This document shows, in pieces, positions 13,001-24,649 of a stretch of 64,000 nucleotides of DNA. The notes beneath the pieces were generated by a model. It made no database searches. It saw nothing but the letters and a program-made list of their open reading frames with translations, and was not told the origin of the DNA. Origin of the DNA: Porogramme epimiltina. Its lineage: Eukaryota > Basidiomycota > Agaricomycetes > Polyporales > Polyporaceae. A program made the position numbers and the translations under genes. The stretch spans positions 1-64,000 of the forward strand of contig FTLJ01000814.1 in assembly GCA_900155495.1 (NCBI GenBank), in the 5' to 3' direction. How positions within the stretch are numbered: position 1 is the stretch's first letter; each line of letters begins with the position of its first letter.

Positions 13001-14260
13001 GCACTTCTTGGCACAGTTGCTGTCGAGGAATGACGTGCGGAAGGTATATGCGCTGAACCGGGGCACACGTGGGAGGGAGCGGCAAGTGGAGGCGTTCGGC
13101 CTCTGGAGCTTAGATCAGTCTCTCCTTGAAGAAGACAGAATCACATTCTGTGGGGCAGACCTAGCGAAAAAGGATCTTGGTTTAGAGGAGCACATGTATG
13201 AAGAGGTACGTGTTACCTTTGATGGTTGGATCACATGGACTATACTCATGGAGTTTTCAGTTGCGTACTTCCGTGACTGCGATAATCCACAACGGTAAGT
13301 AAGCTGGTTGGAGCGTCACACAATAGGATCTTTCTCATATCGCCTTCCAGCGTGGAACGTGGACTTCAACCTCTCTCTAGCTTCGTTCGAGCCCCTCATC
13401 ATGGGCACACGTAATGTAATTAACCTCGCTATCGGGTCATTCGTGCCTCGGGGGCCGAGGATGGTATTTGTCAGTTCTATCAGTGTGCTGTTTAGTACGA
13501 TTTCATTCTATTGTTTTCTGTGTTAGAAACTTGCTAATAATCCCCAAATAGATCATGCGCCCCTTGAACCTGCCCGTGAAACCCTTACCTACGGCCCCGA
13601 GCTCGCAGTTGGTCTAGGATACGGCGAGAGCAAGTGGGTGGCCGAGCAACTCTTGGCACGTGCCGCGTCTGCGACACGCCTCTGCACGACGGTTGCGCGT
13701 GTTGGGCAGCTTAGCGGAGATACACGCGTAGGCGGATGGGGAACGAAGGAGTGGCTTCCTGCGCTTGTGCGTGCAAGCAAGATACTTGGGTACGCGCCGA
13801 TCAGAGACGATGTGAGTCTCTTCAGTTAGCACCCATTGTGATCACCCCTTCTAATGAGAAGGCACAGACGGTGGCATGGATTCCAGTCGACGTCGCTGCT
13901 GAAACGATCCTAGACGCCCTTCGTGCACGCTCCCTCGAGCCCGTGATTCATATCACGGCGCCGCATCCCGTCTCTTGGGAAAGCGTTATCGCACCGATGG
14001 TGGCATACCTTGACGTTCCACTTATGGCCGAAGAGGAGTGGTTCGCGCGATACAGACAGGCGGCGGTGTCTGGGCTACAGGAGCCAGCGTTCCGCCTCGC
14101 AAAACTCTTTGGGATGTTCGTAGGGAGGAAGGTAGTGCGACTCTCGACGGAACGTGCGGCGGCGGTGTCTGACTCTTTGAGCTCGATGAGAATGCTGGGA
14201 GAGGACGACGTGGGAAGGTGGCTGAAGTTCTGGGTTGACGCAGGATTCTTGCAACTGTAA
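10038..14260 (+). CDS. NRPS-like adenylate-forming reductase (A-T-R), copy 2
   Basis: Seventeen exons: 10038-10380, 10444-10779, 10831-10899, 10950-11009, 11068-11099, 11158-11289, 11357-11410, 11478-11560, 11613-11778, 11846-12004, 12063-12226, 12282-12339, 12402-13205, 13261-13294, 13351-13494, 13552-13811, 13868-14260. Total 3291 nt, 1096 residues. Exon lengths match copy 1 exactly from exon 3 through exon 12 and again near the end, so the two are direct duplicates. Motifs: LHSSGSSSFPKP, TEIGVVAQGS, GRADDQIVLSTGEK, LTAKGTPRR, FQQGCDSLQATYIRN (carrier Ser641), GSTGRLG and GYGESKWVAEQ. The A5 region reads NACGMTEIG where copies 1 and 3 have NAYGMTEIG. All catalytic motifs are present, so it should be active. 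Substrate is unknown and may differ from the neighbours, because the A domain is more diverged than the carrier region. Confidence 0.93.
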
Positions 14261-15158
14261 TAATAGGGGTTCGGTATCGAGGTGTCTCTAGGACACGGTC
14301 TAGGAATTAAAATGCTCGGAGACATAGAACCGGGCAGATTGAATGATACTATGCGGCCACCAAAAGAGCGAACGTTAGCAAGAGATGTCCATGGCTGTGA
14401 CGTCACCAACATCAACACGCCACGTGCCACGTGCGCCATCGGCTAAGATCTGGAATCCAGAGCTGGCTGCAAAGTTTGAGACGACCTCGACCGCCGAAAC
14501 CGTGAATTGGTGTTACGATCCACGAATACCCCTTCTTCTCGCTCACATAATGCTCTTTGGAAATGGGCTCGTGTATTTCAAACAGAGTTCCCTTCCGACT
14601 TCTCCTTCTATCCTCAAAGTCCTCGCCCGACGGCATCGTCAACGTCACGTCGCCCTCCCGGGCCTGTAGATCTACAAATTTGTTACAGACCTGCTCGGCA
14701 AGCTTGTAGCCGGTTCATGAGGGAGAAGTTCAAATTCTATTCCAAAGGTCAGGGTAAGCATCACTTAGAAATGTGTCAACTTTACTCAGCTATGAATCTC
14801 GAACAGCTATGCTGGCATTGGCCTCTCCGCATACAACCCGCAAGGACAGGATAGAACTACGGTTCTGCTCGGGATCTCGTTACATTTGCGAACATGTCCG
14901 GTGACGACTCTCAGAGACACCGCCTCATCCCGTATGCATGGGTATCCCACGCCCCGTTCCCTCCTCCGTTAGGTGGCGAGGCGACCTCAGCTGACCCTCG
15001 GCTAGTCTGACTCAGGACCTCGGGCATTGTCCTCGGGATCATGCCCGAAGATGTGGTGGAGCGGATAACGGCTCAGGTCTGCCGATAGTTGGACATATCG
15101 AGCGCCCCATCACCACGACCATGTCGGAGAACGCATATCTACGCCCAACCGTCGAAGA
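14261..15158. other. Spacer between copies 2 and 3, with a possible gene remnant on the minus strand
   Basis: From about 14701 down to 14540 on the minus strand the frame reads YKLAEQVCNKFVDLQAREGD, then VTLTMPSGEDFED and GTLFEIHEPISKEHY, followed by a GTGAGC donor-like site. It looks protein-like but has a stop just upstream and no recognised family, so it may be a fossil exon. The rest of the spacer is featureless. Confidence 0.3.
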
Positions 15159-15164
15159 TATAAA
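15159..15164 (+). promoter_or_regulatory. TATA box of reductase copy 3
   Basis: TATAAA 42 bases before the start codon at 15206, comparable to the placement at copy 1. Confidence 0.55.
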
Positions 15165-15205
15165 GCGACCAGGAGCCAACACAAGTAGTATCAGTCTGCA
15201 ACACT

Positions 15206-18200
15206 ATGGCCAACACCACACCCGTATTTCCAGTCATTCGAACTCCCCAAGGCGCACTGAGCCCAACGTGGGCTGGCCCTCCATTCGACGTACCGCACAC
15301 GATTCCCGATCTCTACGCCTTCAATGCCTCTCGCAGCCCAGACCACCCCGCGTTCGTCTACGCCTCGGGTGAAGAGGGCGTAGTGACGACCCTCTACCAC
15401 CGAGATGTGGCCGCGGCCATACAACTGACTGCACACACCGTCGTTGCGCGCGTCGGCCCTCTTTCTCGACCAAGTGAAACAGTGCGGCCCGTTGTAGCGA
15501 TTCTAGCTATCCTCGGTGAGCCCCAATATTTGTTCATCTCTTCGAAGCTGACACGTATTATGTCTGTTAAAGACTCTATCTCTTATGTGACGCTCACTCA
15601 AGCCATCCTCCGTGCTGGTTTCGTCGCATTCCCGATATCTACGCGCAACTCGCCTGCGGCTGTCGCACACCTCTTGCGCGTCGCGGATGTGCAGGCCGTG
15701 TTTGTCAGTGGGGATGCGGGTATGCGCCGCTTGGTTGGGGAGGCGATAGAACAGTTTGAAGGCAAAGGGGAGGTATTCAAGGTAGTGGATATCCCGACAT
15801 TTGAAGAGATGTACGTCGTCAGTAAAGGGAACGCGGAAGAGGCAATCCAGTGGGAGGAGGCTGGTGTTGATGAAACGGCACTCATCTTGCATTCCTCCGG
15901 TGAGTTCGTCTCCAGGGATTCCTTCGGATTCATAAGGGGCTGAAAGTAGCCCATTGGACGAGGTTCAACATCGTTCCCAAAACCTATTTGCGTTACTCAT
16001 AGACAATTTCAACTTTGGATGCACGTGCATTGTAAGCCACGATCTCTTCTCTCTCCCCCTTGATTTCATCTCAAGAACTCTTTCTTAGGGTACGCCGACA
16101 CAGATCTGTGCGGGATGAGAATCAGCGTACATGCGTTACCCATGTTTCGTAAGTTCTATTTTCTCGCTTCTCGTTCCGCAGTAGTTGACCGCGCCGCCTG
16201 TAGACGTCATGGGACTCATAGCGACAACGATGATGGTACGGGCGACCTACATAGTGTCCAGCCCCACTTATATATGCTGATCGTTGTGTACAGCTCGGCA
16301 CAGGCGCGACTCTGGCGGTCTTTCCACCGGTGACTCCGCCCATTGTGCCGACATCAGAAAGCGTTCTACAAGGTGCGGTAGCAAGCAAGGCAGACGGAAT
16401 GATGATCGTACCCGCATTTCTGGAGGTTTGTCTGCCAGTCCTGACACGCAGTGCGACAATGTCATTTCCCTGACACCATTTCTTGCCAGGCGTGGGCTCG
16501 TGATCCAGACGCTCTCCCCGCCCTCCAGTCCCTCAAATTTATAGTGAGTTGTCAATGAATAGAAGCACTTCTGAGATATTAACATAGAGCTCACGTGTTA
16601 GCTCTTCGCTGGAGCGCCGCTTAACAAGGGGGTCGGTGATGATCTAGTGAGGCGCGGGGTGCGCATTAGGAACGCGTACGGAATGTGCGTGGTTATTCAC
16701 GATAGAAATTTCCTCTCGCTCACCCACACCCTCGCAGGACGGAGGTCGGTGCGCCGGGACAGAGTAGCCGTACGTCGCACGTAGAGGGAGCACCTCCTGA
16801 AACACCGTGTGAGGACTGGGAGTACATTATGCTTGCGGACTGCGTCAAAGCGCATCGCGCGTACGTGGACGGTACACCCGGGGTGTTCGAGCTAATCATC
16901 GTCGTGAGTGTTTAATCGTACTTTTCTCCCATGTGTCACGTTTCCCTGACATTGTGAATTCATAGGACTCCCCTACATGGTCGCCGTGCGTTATTAACAC
17001 CGAGATAGAAGGCACGAAAGCCTACGCGACGAACGATCTGATGGAAGAGCATCCACGCGACCCACGCCTTTTCAAAATTTATGGACGTGCAGACGACCAG
17101 ATCATACTCTCCACTGGCGAGAAGGTGCGCTCTCCCCTGACGCTCTTCATATACGTCTAATGACGACGCTTTTCCTGTCCAAATAGACCAACCCAGTCCC
17201 AATGGAAGCCCTCATCACCCAGCACCCCGCCGTCGCGGCCGCGATCATGTTCGGCCGTGGACGTTTCCAGAATGGAGTGCTTATACAACCTCTTACGCCA
17301 TTCGACCCTTCGAATGAGAGCGAGCTCGAGGCTTTCCGGAACGTCATATGGTCTGTCCTTTCTGCGTGCTAGACAGAAGAATCACTAATCACGAAGCGCA
17401 TATAGGCCCACAGTCGAGCGCGCGAACAAGCTTGCTCCCGCCCATTCGCGCATTTTCAAAGAGGCATGTCTACTATTTTCCCATGAATTGTAAGGAAAAC
17501 TCATCTATGAGCGGCCCCGCTGCAGATGATAACTACTACACACTCTGCAAAGCTATTCCCCTTGACTGCAAAAGGCACCCCCCGTCGTCAGGTCGCACTT
17601 GATGCGTACGCGACCGAGATTGACGCGCTATATGCGCGCGTCGAAGCTTCCGCTACCCAGGTGGATGTCCCTCCTCCTGCTGTATGGGACGCGGACGCCG
17701 TCCGCGCGTATGTGCGCGCAGTGGTGCTCGCGGTGATGCAGGTGGAGGAGATCGACGACGGGGATGATCTGTTTCAGCAGGGATGCGACAGTCTGCAAGC
17801 GACATACATTCGGAATGCACTCATGCACGCGCTCCGGACGTCGGCCAAGGTGTCGACCCACGCTGTGCCCACCAACTTCGTTTACACTCACCCGTCTATC
17901 GCCGCGCTGTCTACGTTCATCCTCCGGATCTTGTCCGGCGGAGCTGTTGACGCCGAGTCAGAGCGGGCGGCTCGTGTGGACGATATGCAAGCCCTGTTGA
18001 AGAAGTATACTCAGGACTTCGCGGCGCCGCGCTGGAAAACAGGAGAACAGCTTCCCCAAGCGGACAAGAACGGGATCGATAGGGAAACGGTATTGATAAC
18101 AGGATCTACTGGACGACTGGGATCGCACCTCTTGGCGCAGTTGCTGTCGAGGAATGACGTACGGAAAGTATATGCACTGAACCGGGGCACACGTGGGAGG

Positions 18201-19372
18201 GAGAGGCAGGTGGAGGCGTTCGGCACCTGGAAGTTGGACGAGTCGTTGTTGAAGGCGGACAGGGTCGTGTTCTGGGGAGCAGATTTGGCCAAGAAGGATC
18301 TTGGTCTCGTGGAGGGACCTTATGAGGAGGTGCGTCTTACTTCTTTTTGCGAGGAAACGCACTAATCGAGAGATGACAGCTGCGCTCGTCGGTGACGATG
18401 ATCATTCATAACGGTACGCACTTGATGACAATGACTCTAAGTATATCTACTTATAGCGACCAACAGCATGGCGCGTCGACTTCAACGTCTCCCTCACCTC
18501 TTTCGAACCCCTCATTGCGGGCGCTCGCAACCTCCTCGATCTCTCTCTCGCATCCTCAGTCCCCGGTGGACCCAAGATCGTCTTCGTCAGCTCCATCAGT
18601 GCCCTCTTCAGTATGTCCCTCTTCATGACCCGCAATTCTTCGATCCCTCACTCCCTAAGCAGACTACGCATCCCCCGAGCCCGCGCAAGAAACCCTCGCA
18701 TCCGGACCTGAGCTCGCCGTCGGCCTCGGCTACGGTGAAAGCAAGTGGGTGACGGAGCAGCTGCTTGGGCACGCGGCCACTGCGACTGGCCTGCGCGCGA
18801 CGGTCGCGCGCGTCGGGCAGCTCTGTGGAGATACCCGCGCCGGAGGGTGGGGAACCAAGGAGTGGGTTCCCGCGCTCGCACGCGCGAGCAAAGTCCTTGG
18901 GGGTGTGCCGAACAAAGACGACGTGAGCGATTCTATGCAATGATGGTTATAGTTGAGGGTACTGATGGGTGTATGCCAGACCGTAGCGTGGGTCCCCGTC
19001 GACATCGCTGCCTCAACCATTCTCGATGTCCTCCGCGCGCCGTCCCCAGAGTCCGTCATACATCTCACGGCGCCGAAGTCTGTATCTTGGGAAGCCGTCG
19101 TCGCGCCGATGGCAGCGCGCCTGGCGGTGCCGCTCATCCCTGCCGAGGAGTGGGTCGCGCGGTACAAGAGGGAGGTTGAGGCGGGAGCGCAGGAGTCTGC
19201 GTTCCAGCTCTTGGACTTCTTCGAGGCGTTCGTGAAGGGGAGAGAGGTGCAGTTCTCTACGGAGCGTGCGGAAGCGGCGTCGGTAGCATTGAAGGGGATG
19301 AAAGAGTTGGGTGCAGAGGATGTCGGGAAGTGGCTGGAGTTCTGGGCTGGGGTGGGGTTCTTGGATGCGTGA
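15206..19372 (+). CDS. NRPS-like adenylate-forming reductase (A-T-R), copy 3
   Basis: Seventeen exons: 15206-15515, 15573-15899, 15963-16031, 16089-16148, 16204-16235, 16294-16425, 16490-16543, 16602-16684, 16738-16903, 16966-17124, 17187-17350, 17406-17463, 17526-18329, 18380-18413, 18467-18610, 18663-18922, 18980-19372. Total 3249 nt, 1082 residues. The intron positions equal those of copy 2. The adenylation domain has the SSG-STSFPKP core, NAYGMTEVG and GRADDQIILSTGEK. The carrier serine is Ser627 in FQQGCDSLQATYIRN. The reductase domain has GSTGRLG, YALNRG, SSISALF and GYGESKWVTEQ. The intron after exon 12 starts with GC instead of GT. From exon 11 to mid exon 13, including introns, it is much closer to copy 2 than the rest of the gene is, which suggests gene conversion. 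Substrate not predictable here. Confidence 0.93.
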
Positions 19373-21047
19373 GCTCGCTCGCACATGTATTGGCACAATT
19401 GATTGGGGTCGCTGTAGACACTCTCATGTATAACTTTCATCTTACAGGGAAAATCTCAAGAGTGTCGTGCTCTGTCACTCCCCTTGTTCAAATCCGGAAG
19501 CAGCCAACACACTGTTGTGTTCCGACAGGATGGGTACAAATCGCTCACCTCCATGCTACGCCGGGCTTGGCACGGCGTTCAGCCACTGCGGAATGTACGG
19601 CACGAATCAATGTCATCTCATGTCTCTGCGCGTCGGAATCCGGACACAGTCCACCTGATGGTGCTCCAAGATGATTCGAACGCACGGGTCGAGAGCAGGT
19701 AGACCTCACGCCATCCTCCGCAGTAGGATACTACCTGTGCTCGTGGTGTGTGAGTGATCCGCTCGGACGCTGCATTGCATACAAGGGAGGGAGCCATTGA
19801 ATGAGAAGATCAGGGGCACACAACATACGGCGCTCTTGTACGTGATGGGGAAGTCCATCCGGCCAATGGACGGTTTGCTGTGAGAGGAGCCAGACCCATG
19901 GATCACCCTCGGGCAATGACAAAGAGCACCGATTCTCAGAGACGGGCTATTACGCCGACGGAAAGACCACAACCAACGCCTTCGATCTTCATATTCGCCC
20001 CGGAGTGCCTGCCCGGAGGCGTTTCATGAGCTGCGGAAATTGACGTGAAGGGAACACGAACACGGACGACGGCTGGCACAGTGAGACATGCATGTGCATT
20101 GGATGCTGCGGAAGTGATGGAAGCGAAGGTTTCGGGTGTAGGCTTTTCTGTGGCTGTATCCCCATTTGCAACGTTCGTGTAGCTAGGGTTGTGTGTCTGC
20201 CCAGCCTGTGGGAGTATACTATGCCGTGACTCCTCACTGACGCGACATAGTGGCACTACTATGGACAGGTAGTCCGGCAGGCAAAGCAGGTAAGCAAAAT
20301 CTGTACACCAAAGCGAGCCTTCTGCAGGGTACTGGGACTTCTTTGGGCAGTGCTGGAGACGATTGACACTTGCCGGACACGTGGGACTGTTTGCTAAAAG
20401 GAGGTAACGAAATAGGAAACTGTGCCTGACTGGCCATGGCTGCCGACTCGGCAATGCGGCAAACGCCGGAAACCCGCTGGCACCAGGACCGTAAACCCCA
20501 ACTTTGCGGCAGTGACACTAACAACGCGAGTCCCCTTTCGTCGCGGTTACCGTAGAAGAAGATTGTGAGCCTGTAGGTGATCCTCCGCATCTCCTACTAT
20601 CCTTCAAATGGGGCGCGTCTTTGCTCGCAGGAACGTCTAGTGATCTGATATCCTAATACTATATTTTCTATTACGTATAGACTTTACGGGGCTTTAAGTA
20701 GCTTACAACGGTGGTGCAAGATGGTCGCTCTCGCGCTCCTACTCGGCCTCCTCAAATTCTAGCAACTGTATGCAAAGCAGGATGTCACACTGTGGGGGAC
20801 ACACTCAAGTAAAGTTTTGCCGGGGACGCGCCAAACGGAGCTCGTAGACTTTGGGCGTCATGGCCGTTGGATCATTGCTGTCGGTGACTCTCCTTGTGGA
20901 CACACTGGGCCCTGATGGCAATACATCGGCTCTCCGGCCTTGCTGCGCACACAGTCGCGACTCTTCCTCCGTGCTCTTCTCCTGCTTACCATCCGTGACG
21001 CTTTCGGCACACTGTCTGCGCAGTTCATCTAGCCACACAATGGTCAC
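19373..21047. other. Intergenic region downstream of the reductase array
   Basis: About 1.7 kb. A minus-strand open frame at 20454-19936 is the longest, but it has no recognised motif, two of its frames are open at once and no paralogue is visible, so I do not call it a gene. Confidence 0.4.
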
Positions 21048-21053
21048 TATAAA
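21048..21053 (+). promoter_or_regulatory. TATA box of the secreted Ser/Thr-rich protein gene
   Basis: TATAAA 114 bases before the start codon at 21167, followed by a CT-rich leader typical of well-expressed fungal genes. Confidence 0.5.
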
Positions 21054-21166
21054 GGCCTCGTGGTGAACGCCTTGCTCGATATCACCCCCTCTTCTTCTTC
21101 TTCAATTCACCTCCAGGTGCACTCAGCCTTTCTCTATCGTCGACCTCTTCACTTCAGGCCTTCAAG

Positions 21167-22306
21167 ATGGCCATGCACCTGCTCAACTTCGCACTCACCG
21201 CCATCCTTCTTGGACGTGGTAAGCACAACTTCTCAAGTACGAGGTCCTCGGATAGATAATTGACTCTCCATCCCCTAGCTAATGCCGCTCCTCTCGACGG
21301 TTTCAAGGCCGACTATGTGACCACGATCACCCAAGTCCATAGCGGTACGACTACCGTGGAGACGTGGACGTTCGACCCTTCAACTGCCTTCCCCTCCGGG
21401 TCCGCCACCACGGTCTCCGTGCAGCCCACTACCACGTCCGAAGCATCCAACGTCACATCAGTGTTCACCAGTATCCCTGCTTCGACCGGCATTGTCACTA
21501 GGACCGTCTCCGAGCACAATCCTTCCACAGGCGTCGTGACGAGCACCATATCCGAGGGGTCTGCCACCGGAGTCGTCACCATCACCTTTCCTGAACCCCC
21601 CTCTTCCACTGGCATCATTAGCAGCATCTTCACCGAACCCGTTTCCTCCACTGGCGTCGTGAGCAGCACCTTCATCGAGCCCGCTTCCTCCACCGGTGTC
21701 GTCACCGTCACTTTCCCCGAGTCATCACGTCCCACCGGTGTTGTCACGACGAGCACGGCTTCTCGGGGTGCCAGCACCTCCACAGGCGGTCAGGTCACGA
21801 CAGTGATATTATGCGCTTCGGAAATCCCCACTGGCTCTGTCACCACCATCACTATCTCGGAACCCGCCACTACTACCAGCTTCGTCACCACCATCACCAT
21901 CTCGGAGTCTGCGACCACGACTAGTGTCGCCACTGCGACCTCCGTTTCCGAATCTGCCACTACCACCAGCCGGGCTGTCACTACAAGCGTCGTATCTGTC
22001 CCTGGTACCACCACCGGTGCCGTGACCACAAGCTTCGTCTCCCAACCCGCGACTACCACCGAGGCCAGTGGCAGCGTCACTACAATTACCATTTCGGAGA
22101 CCATCGGCACGACCACGGGCGGCGTCACCACGATCACCATTTCCCAGCCCGCCACGACTACGAGCGTCGTCTCTGGGTCTGCGAGCACCACTGGAGCCGT
22201 TACGACGAGCACGGTCAGCAGCTCGGGCGCTGTTGGGACGACCACCTCTGTTGGAAGCGCGACGACTAGCACGGTGAGCGGTTCGGCGCACACCATCACG
22301 GCTTAA
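21167..22306 (+). CDS. Secreted Ser/Thr-rich repeat protein with one VTT module
   Basis: Exons 21167-21218 and 21279-22306 join to 1080 nt, 359 residues. The start MAMHLLNFALTAILLGRANA is a signal peptide split by the intron. Directly after it comes one copy of a module shared with two nearby genes: DYVTTITQVHSGTTTVETW followed by TFDPSTAFP. The rest is degenerate Ser/Thr repeats. About seven units of the type SSTGVVTSTFxEP are followed by units of the type TITISEPATTTS. No catalytic domain, cysteine pattern or C-terminal GPI-type hydrophobic tail is seen. A role as an O-glycosylated wall or surface protein fits the composition but is inference. Long minus-strand frames across the repeats are antisense shadows. 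Confidence 0.85.
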
Positions 22307-23133
22307 GGCTGCGTCATCGCACTCTTGGGCGGGATGGAGGGTAGAAATGATGGGGATTTTCGTGGCGGTAGACTTTGGCTTCGTGACAGACTGCCTGCCG
22401 CTGCTCCATTCTTACATGCGCCTTCGTCTTAGATACTTCACACGCCTCTTTCCCATGTTCTGACACTCCTTTACCTCTCTGATACGGACTGTTTTCGCAC
22501 TTTGTACGCGGTATACATAACCGGCGGCTTACGGGGTGTGGGATTTATCCTATACAGACCTTGCTCTGCCTACATCGAGATGATTCGGAGTTGCCTTGAA
22601 GTTGAATGTCTGAGAAGCCACAAAGCACGCTATGAGAACAACTTGAAGGTGATCCAAGCCTTCAAGCATGGAAGATCATTGATTATCACGCAAGTCTTAG
22701 GCAGCCTTGAGGCGATAGCTTCAACAAATTTGAGCTGCGCTTTGCCTCATCCTTAAAATGCTGCTATAGGAAGCATCGAGCACACACCACTCGGTGTCCG
22801 GACTCTGCTCGTGGTGAAGAACAAAACATCAGTGTTCTCCTAAAGCCCAGCCCTAGGGCGTTCCGAGCGCAACTCATTTCTTGGCAGTCACGTGATGTTG
22901 CCAGTTTGAATTGAACCAGCGTCCAGCATCGTTGATCAGGTTCTATTGCCAGCAAGCACGGCCTCCTGAGCCCTACTTGCCACATATCCGACACAGATGT
23001 AGGGGTAAAGCCGATTCCGACCATCATTCGGCCCCACTCCGCCTGTGAGCGCGATGATGACCGGAGCAGGTCTGAAGGGGCTACTCTACCAAGTATCTCC
23101 GGGAACAGAGGTCTTGGCATCTACTGGTCTTCG
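22307..23133. other. Intergenic region, nothing recognised
   Basis: Between two secreted-protein genes on the same strand. A minus-strand open frame at 23120-22764 has no recognisable motif. The last part should be the promoter of the next gene. Confidence 0.4.
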
Positions 23134-23140
23134 TATATAA
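23134..23140 (+). promoter_or_regulatory. TATA box of the small secreted two-repeat protein gene
   Basis: TATATAA 61 bases before the start codon at 23201. Confidence 0.55.
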
Positions 23141-23200
23141 GATGACATTGGTGAGCGAGCCTATAGTCCTCAGCTACATCCACTGGAGCAGAACATCAGG

Positions 23201-23562
23201 ATGAAGACTACTTTCGGAAAGCTCGCCCTTGTCGCTGCACTCGCCAGCAGCAGTACGTCCTCCCCTCCTCTCGCCAATGTCCTACCCTTGCTTACCAGGA
23301 CCCCACGCCTGCAGGCCTCGCCGCCCCCTTCGACGGGCCCGAGAAGCGCGACGTCACGACCGTCACGACGACATGGGGTGGTCAGCCCACGACGCTCACG
23401 ATTACCTTCGACCCGCCCGGCGCGTTCCCCACCGCGCGTGCCGTCGAGGCGCGCGACGTGACGACGGTCACCACTGTGTGGGGCGGCCAGCCCACGACGC
23501 TCACAATCACCTTTGACCCACCCGGATCGTTCCCGACGGCGCGAGCTGCGCCCAGGAAGTAG
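23201..23562 (+). CDS. Small secreted protein with two 35-residue VTT repeats and dibasic sites
   Basis: Exons 23201-23252 (52 nt) and 23315-23562 give 99 residues. MKTTFGKLALVAALASSSLA is a signal peptide, then APFDGPEKR. Two nearly identical repeats follow: DVTTVTTTWGGQPTTLTITF with DPPGAFPTARAVEAR, and DVTTVTTVWGGQPTTLTITF with DPPGSFPTARAAPRK. The first repeat is preceded by a Lys-Arg pair, the second by Glu-Ala-Arg, and the protein ends Arg-Lys. That layout resembles fungal Kex2-processed repeat precursors, in which the secretory pathway releases short peptides. The repeat is homologous to modules in the genes at 21167 and 25799. No cysteines are present. Processing and function are inferred, not shown. 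Confidence 0.85.
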
Positions 23563-24649
23563 GGCCTATCGAGTGGGGACTGCGCTATGGGGTGGTGGTG
23601 TATTGGCTAGGGTGTGTAGGGGTGAGGGTATCGGAATGGCTTCCTCGACGTGCTGCAGTAGTCGTTGTGGGGAAAATAGGCTTCGACCATCACCGCGCGA
23701 CGCCGTTTTCATGAATGCGTGGGCTCGAAGTTGCGTCGTCGTTCGTGTATGACCTGTGCCCATTGGCTGCATATGGTAGTTGGGCGTCTTGTAGTCATCC
23801 TATGCCCCGTACGTGAGTAACCCGTCCGCAGAGTAGAAGAGGAGAAGGAACGTACCGCGGTCCAATATGTCTGAGGTCCACTCTCTTCGACGTGCTTGCG
23901 AAGGTGAAGATGAGAGTGGAGGCTGTTGTGTAACATTGGGGAGGCCGTCGACGTGAGTACGCCTGGGACAGTGATTGGAACTGCAGCTCGCCCTTGGTGA
24001 CAAGATGGTGCTACTGTGATGGGTAGAAGGGAACCCGTCGAGGTGGCGACATTGCGATCCGAATTCCTTGCGCTTCGCAGGATCTTCCTCGTTACGAGGG
24101 TCCGGAATGTTGCCGTTAGCTCTGTGGTGGGTCTGCATCTAGGTCGGCGACGTCGAGGCGTTTGCCCGATCTGTGAGGCAGCCCGGAGGTTCTGTCAACT
24201 GAAACTTCGCTGAGCGTGGCTCCTAGCGCTCTATAGTTGGTACAAACTCTTTGGCGAAGACAGGAGGTGCTCACTTGAGAGAATCGGGAGGTCCTGAGGG
24301 CGAGTATGTGGGTTTACTCGAACATAAGCTTTGCGATTACGATCTTGCTCCTGCGTTAGGAGAGAAATGTTATAAGAAAGAGCATCGAAGCATTGGAGGG
24401 GGTGGGTGTGTATGTCCCGGAAAGAGTGTGGTAGGATGCAGTTTGACTGTGCAAGCGGCTCAAGGGGGATATGCCCGGTGTCCGGCGATTACGCATACGA
24501 CACCTCAAGAAACGCAGAAGTGTCGCCTTAGCGATTGTGGGTGACATATGCGCGTCGCGGGGAGTCAAAAGTGACGAAGGATGGTGGAGGAGACTGTTGA
24601 TACACAAGGGTATTGTAGGGATACATACTGGCATGAAAATCCACCCCGA
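23563..24649. other. Intergenic region, nothing recognised
   Basis: Short open frames on both strands without motifs, between the convergent genes ending at 23562 and 24650. It must hold the terminators of both. Confidence 0.4.

Noticed and set aside
19936..20454. 172-codon minus-strand open frame
   Set aside because: No recognised motif, no start context, a second frame is also open; kept only as a note.
21790..22299. Long minus-strand open frames over the Ser/Thr repeat gene
   Set aside because: They arise from the repeat codons read in antisense; the plus strand has signal peptide, intron and TATA box.
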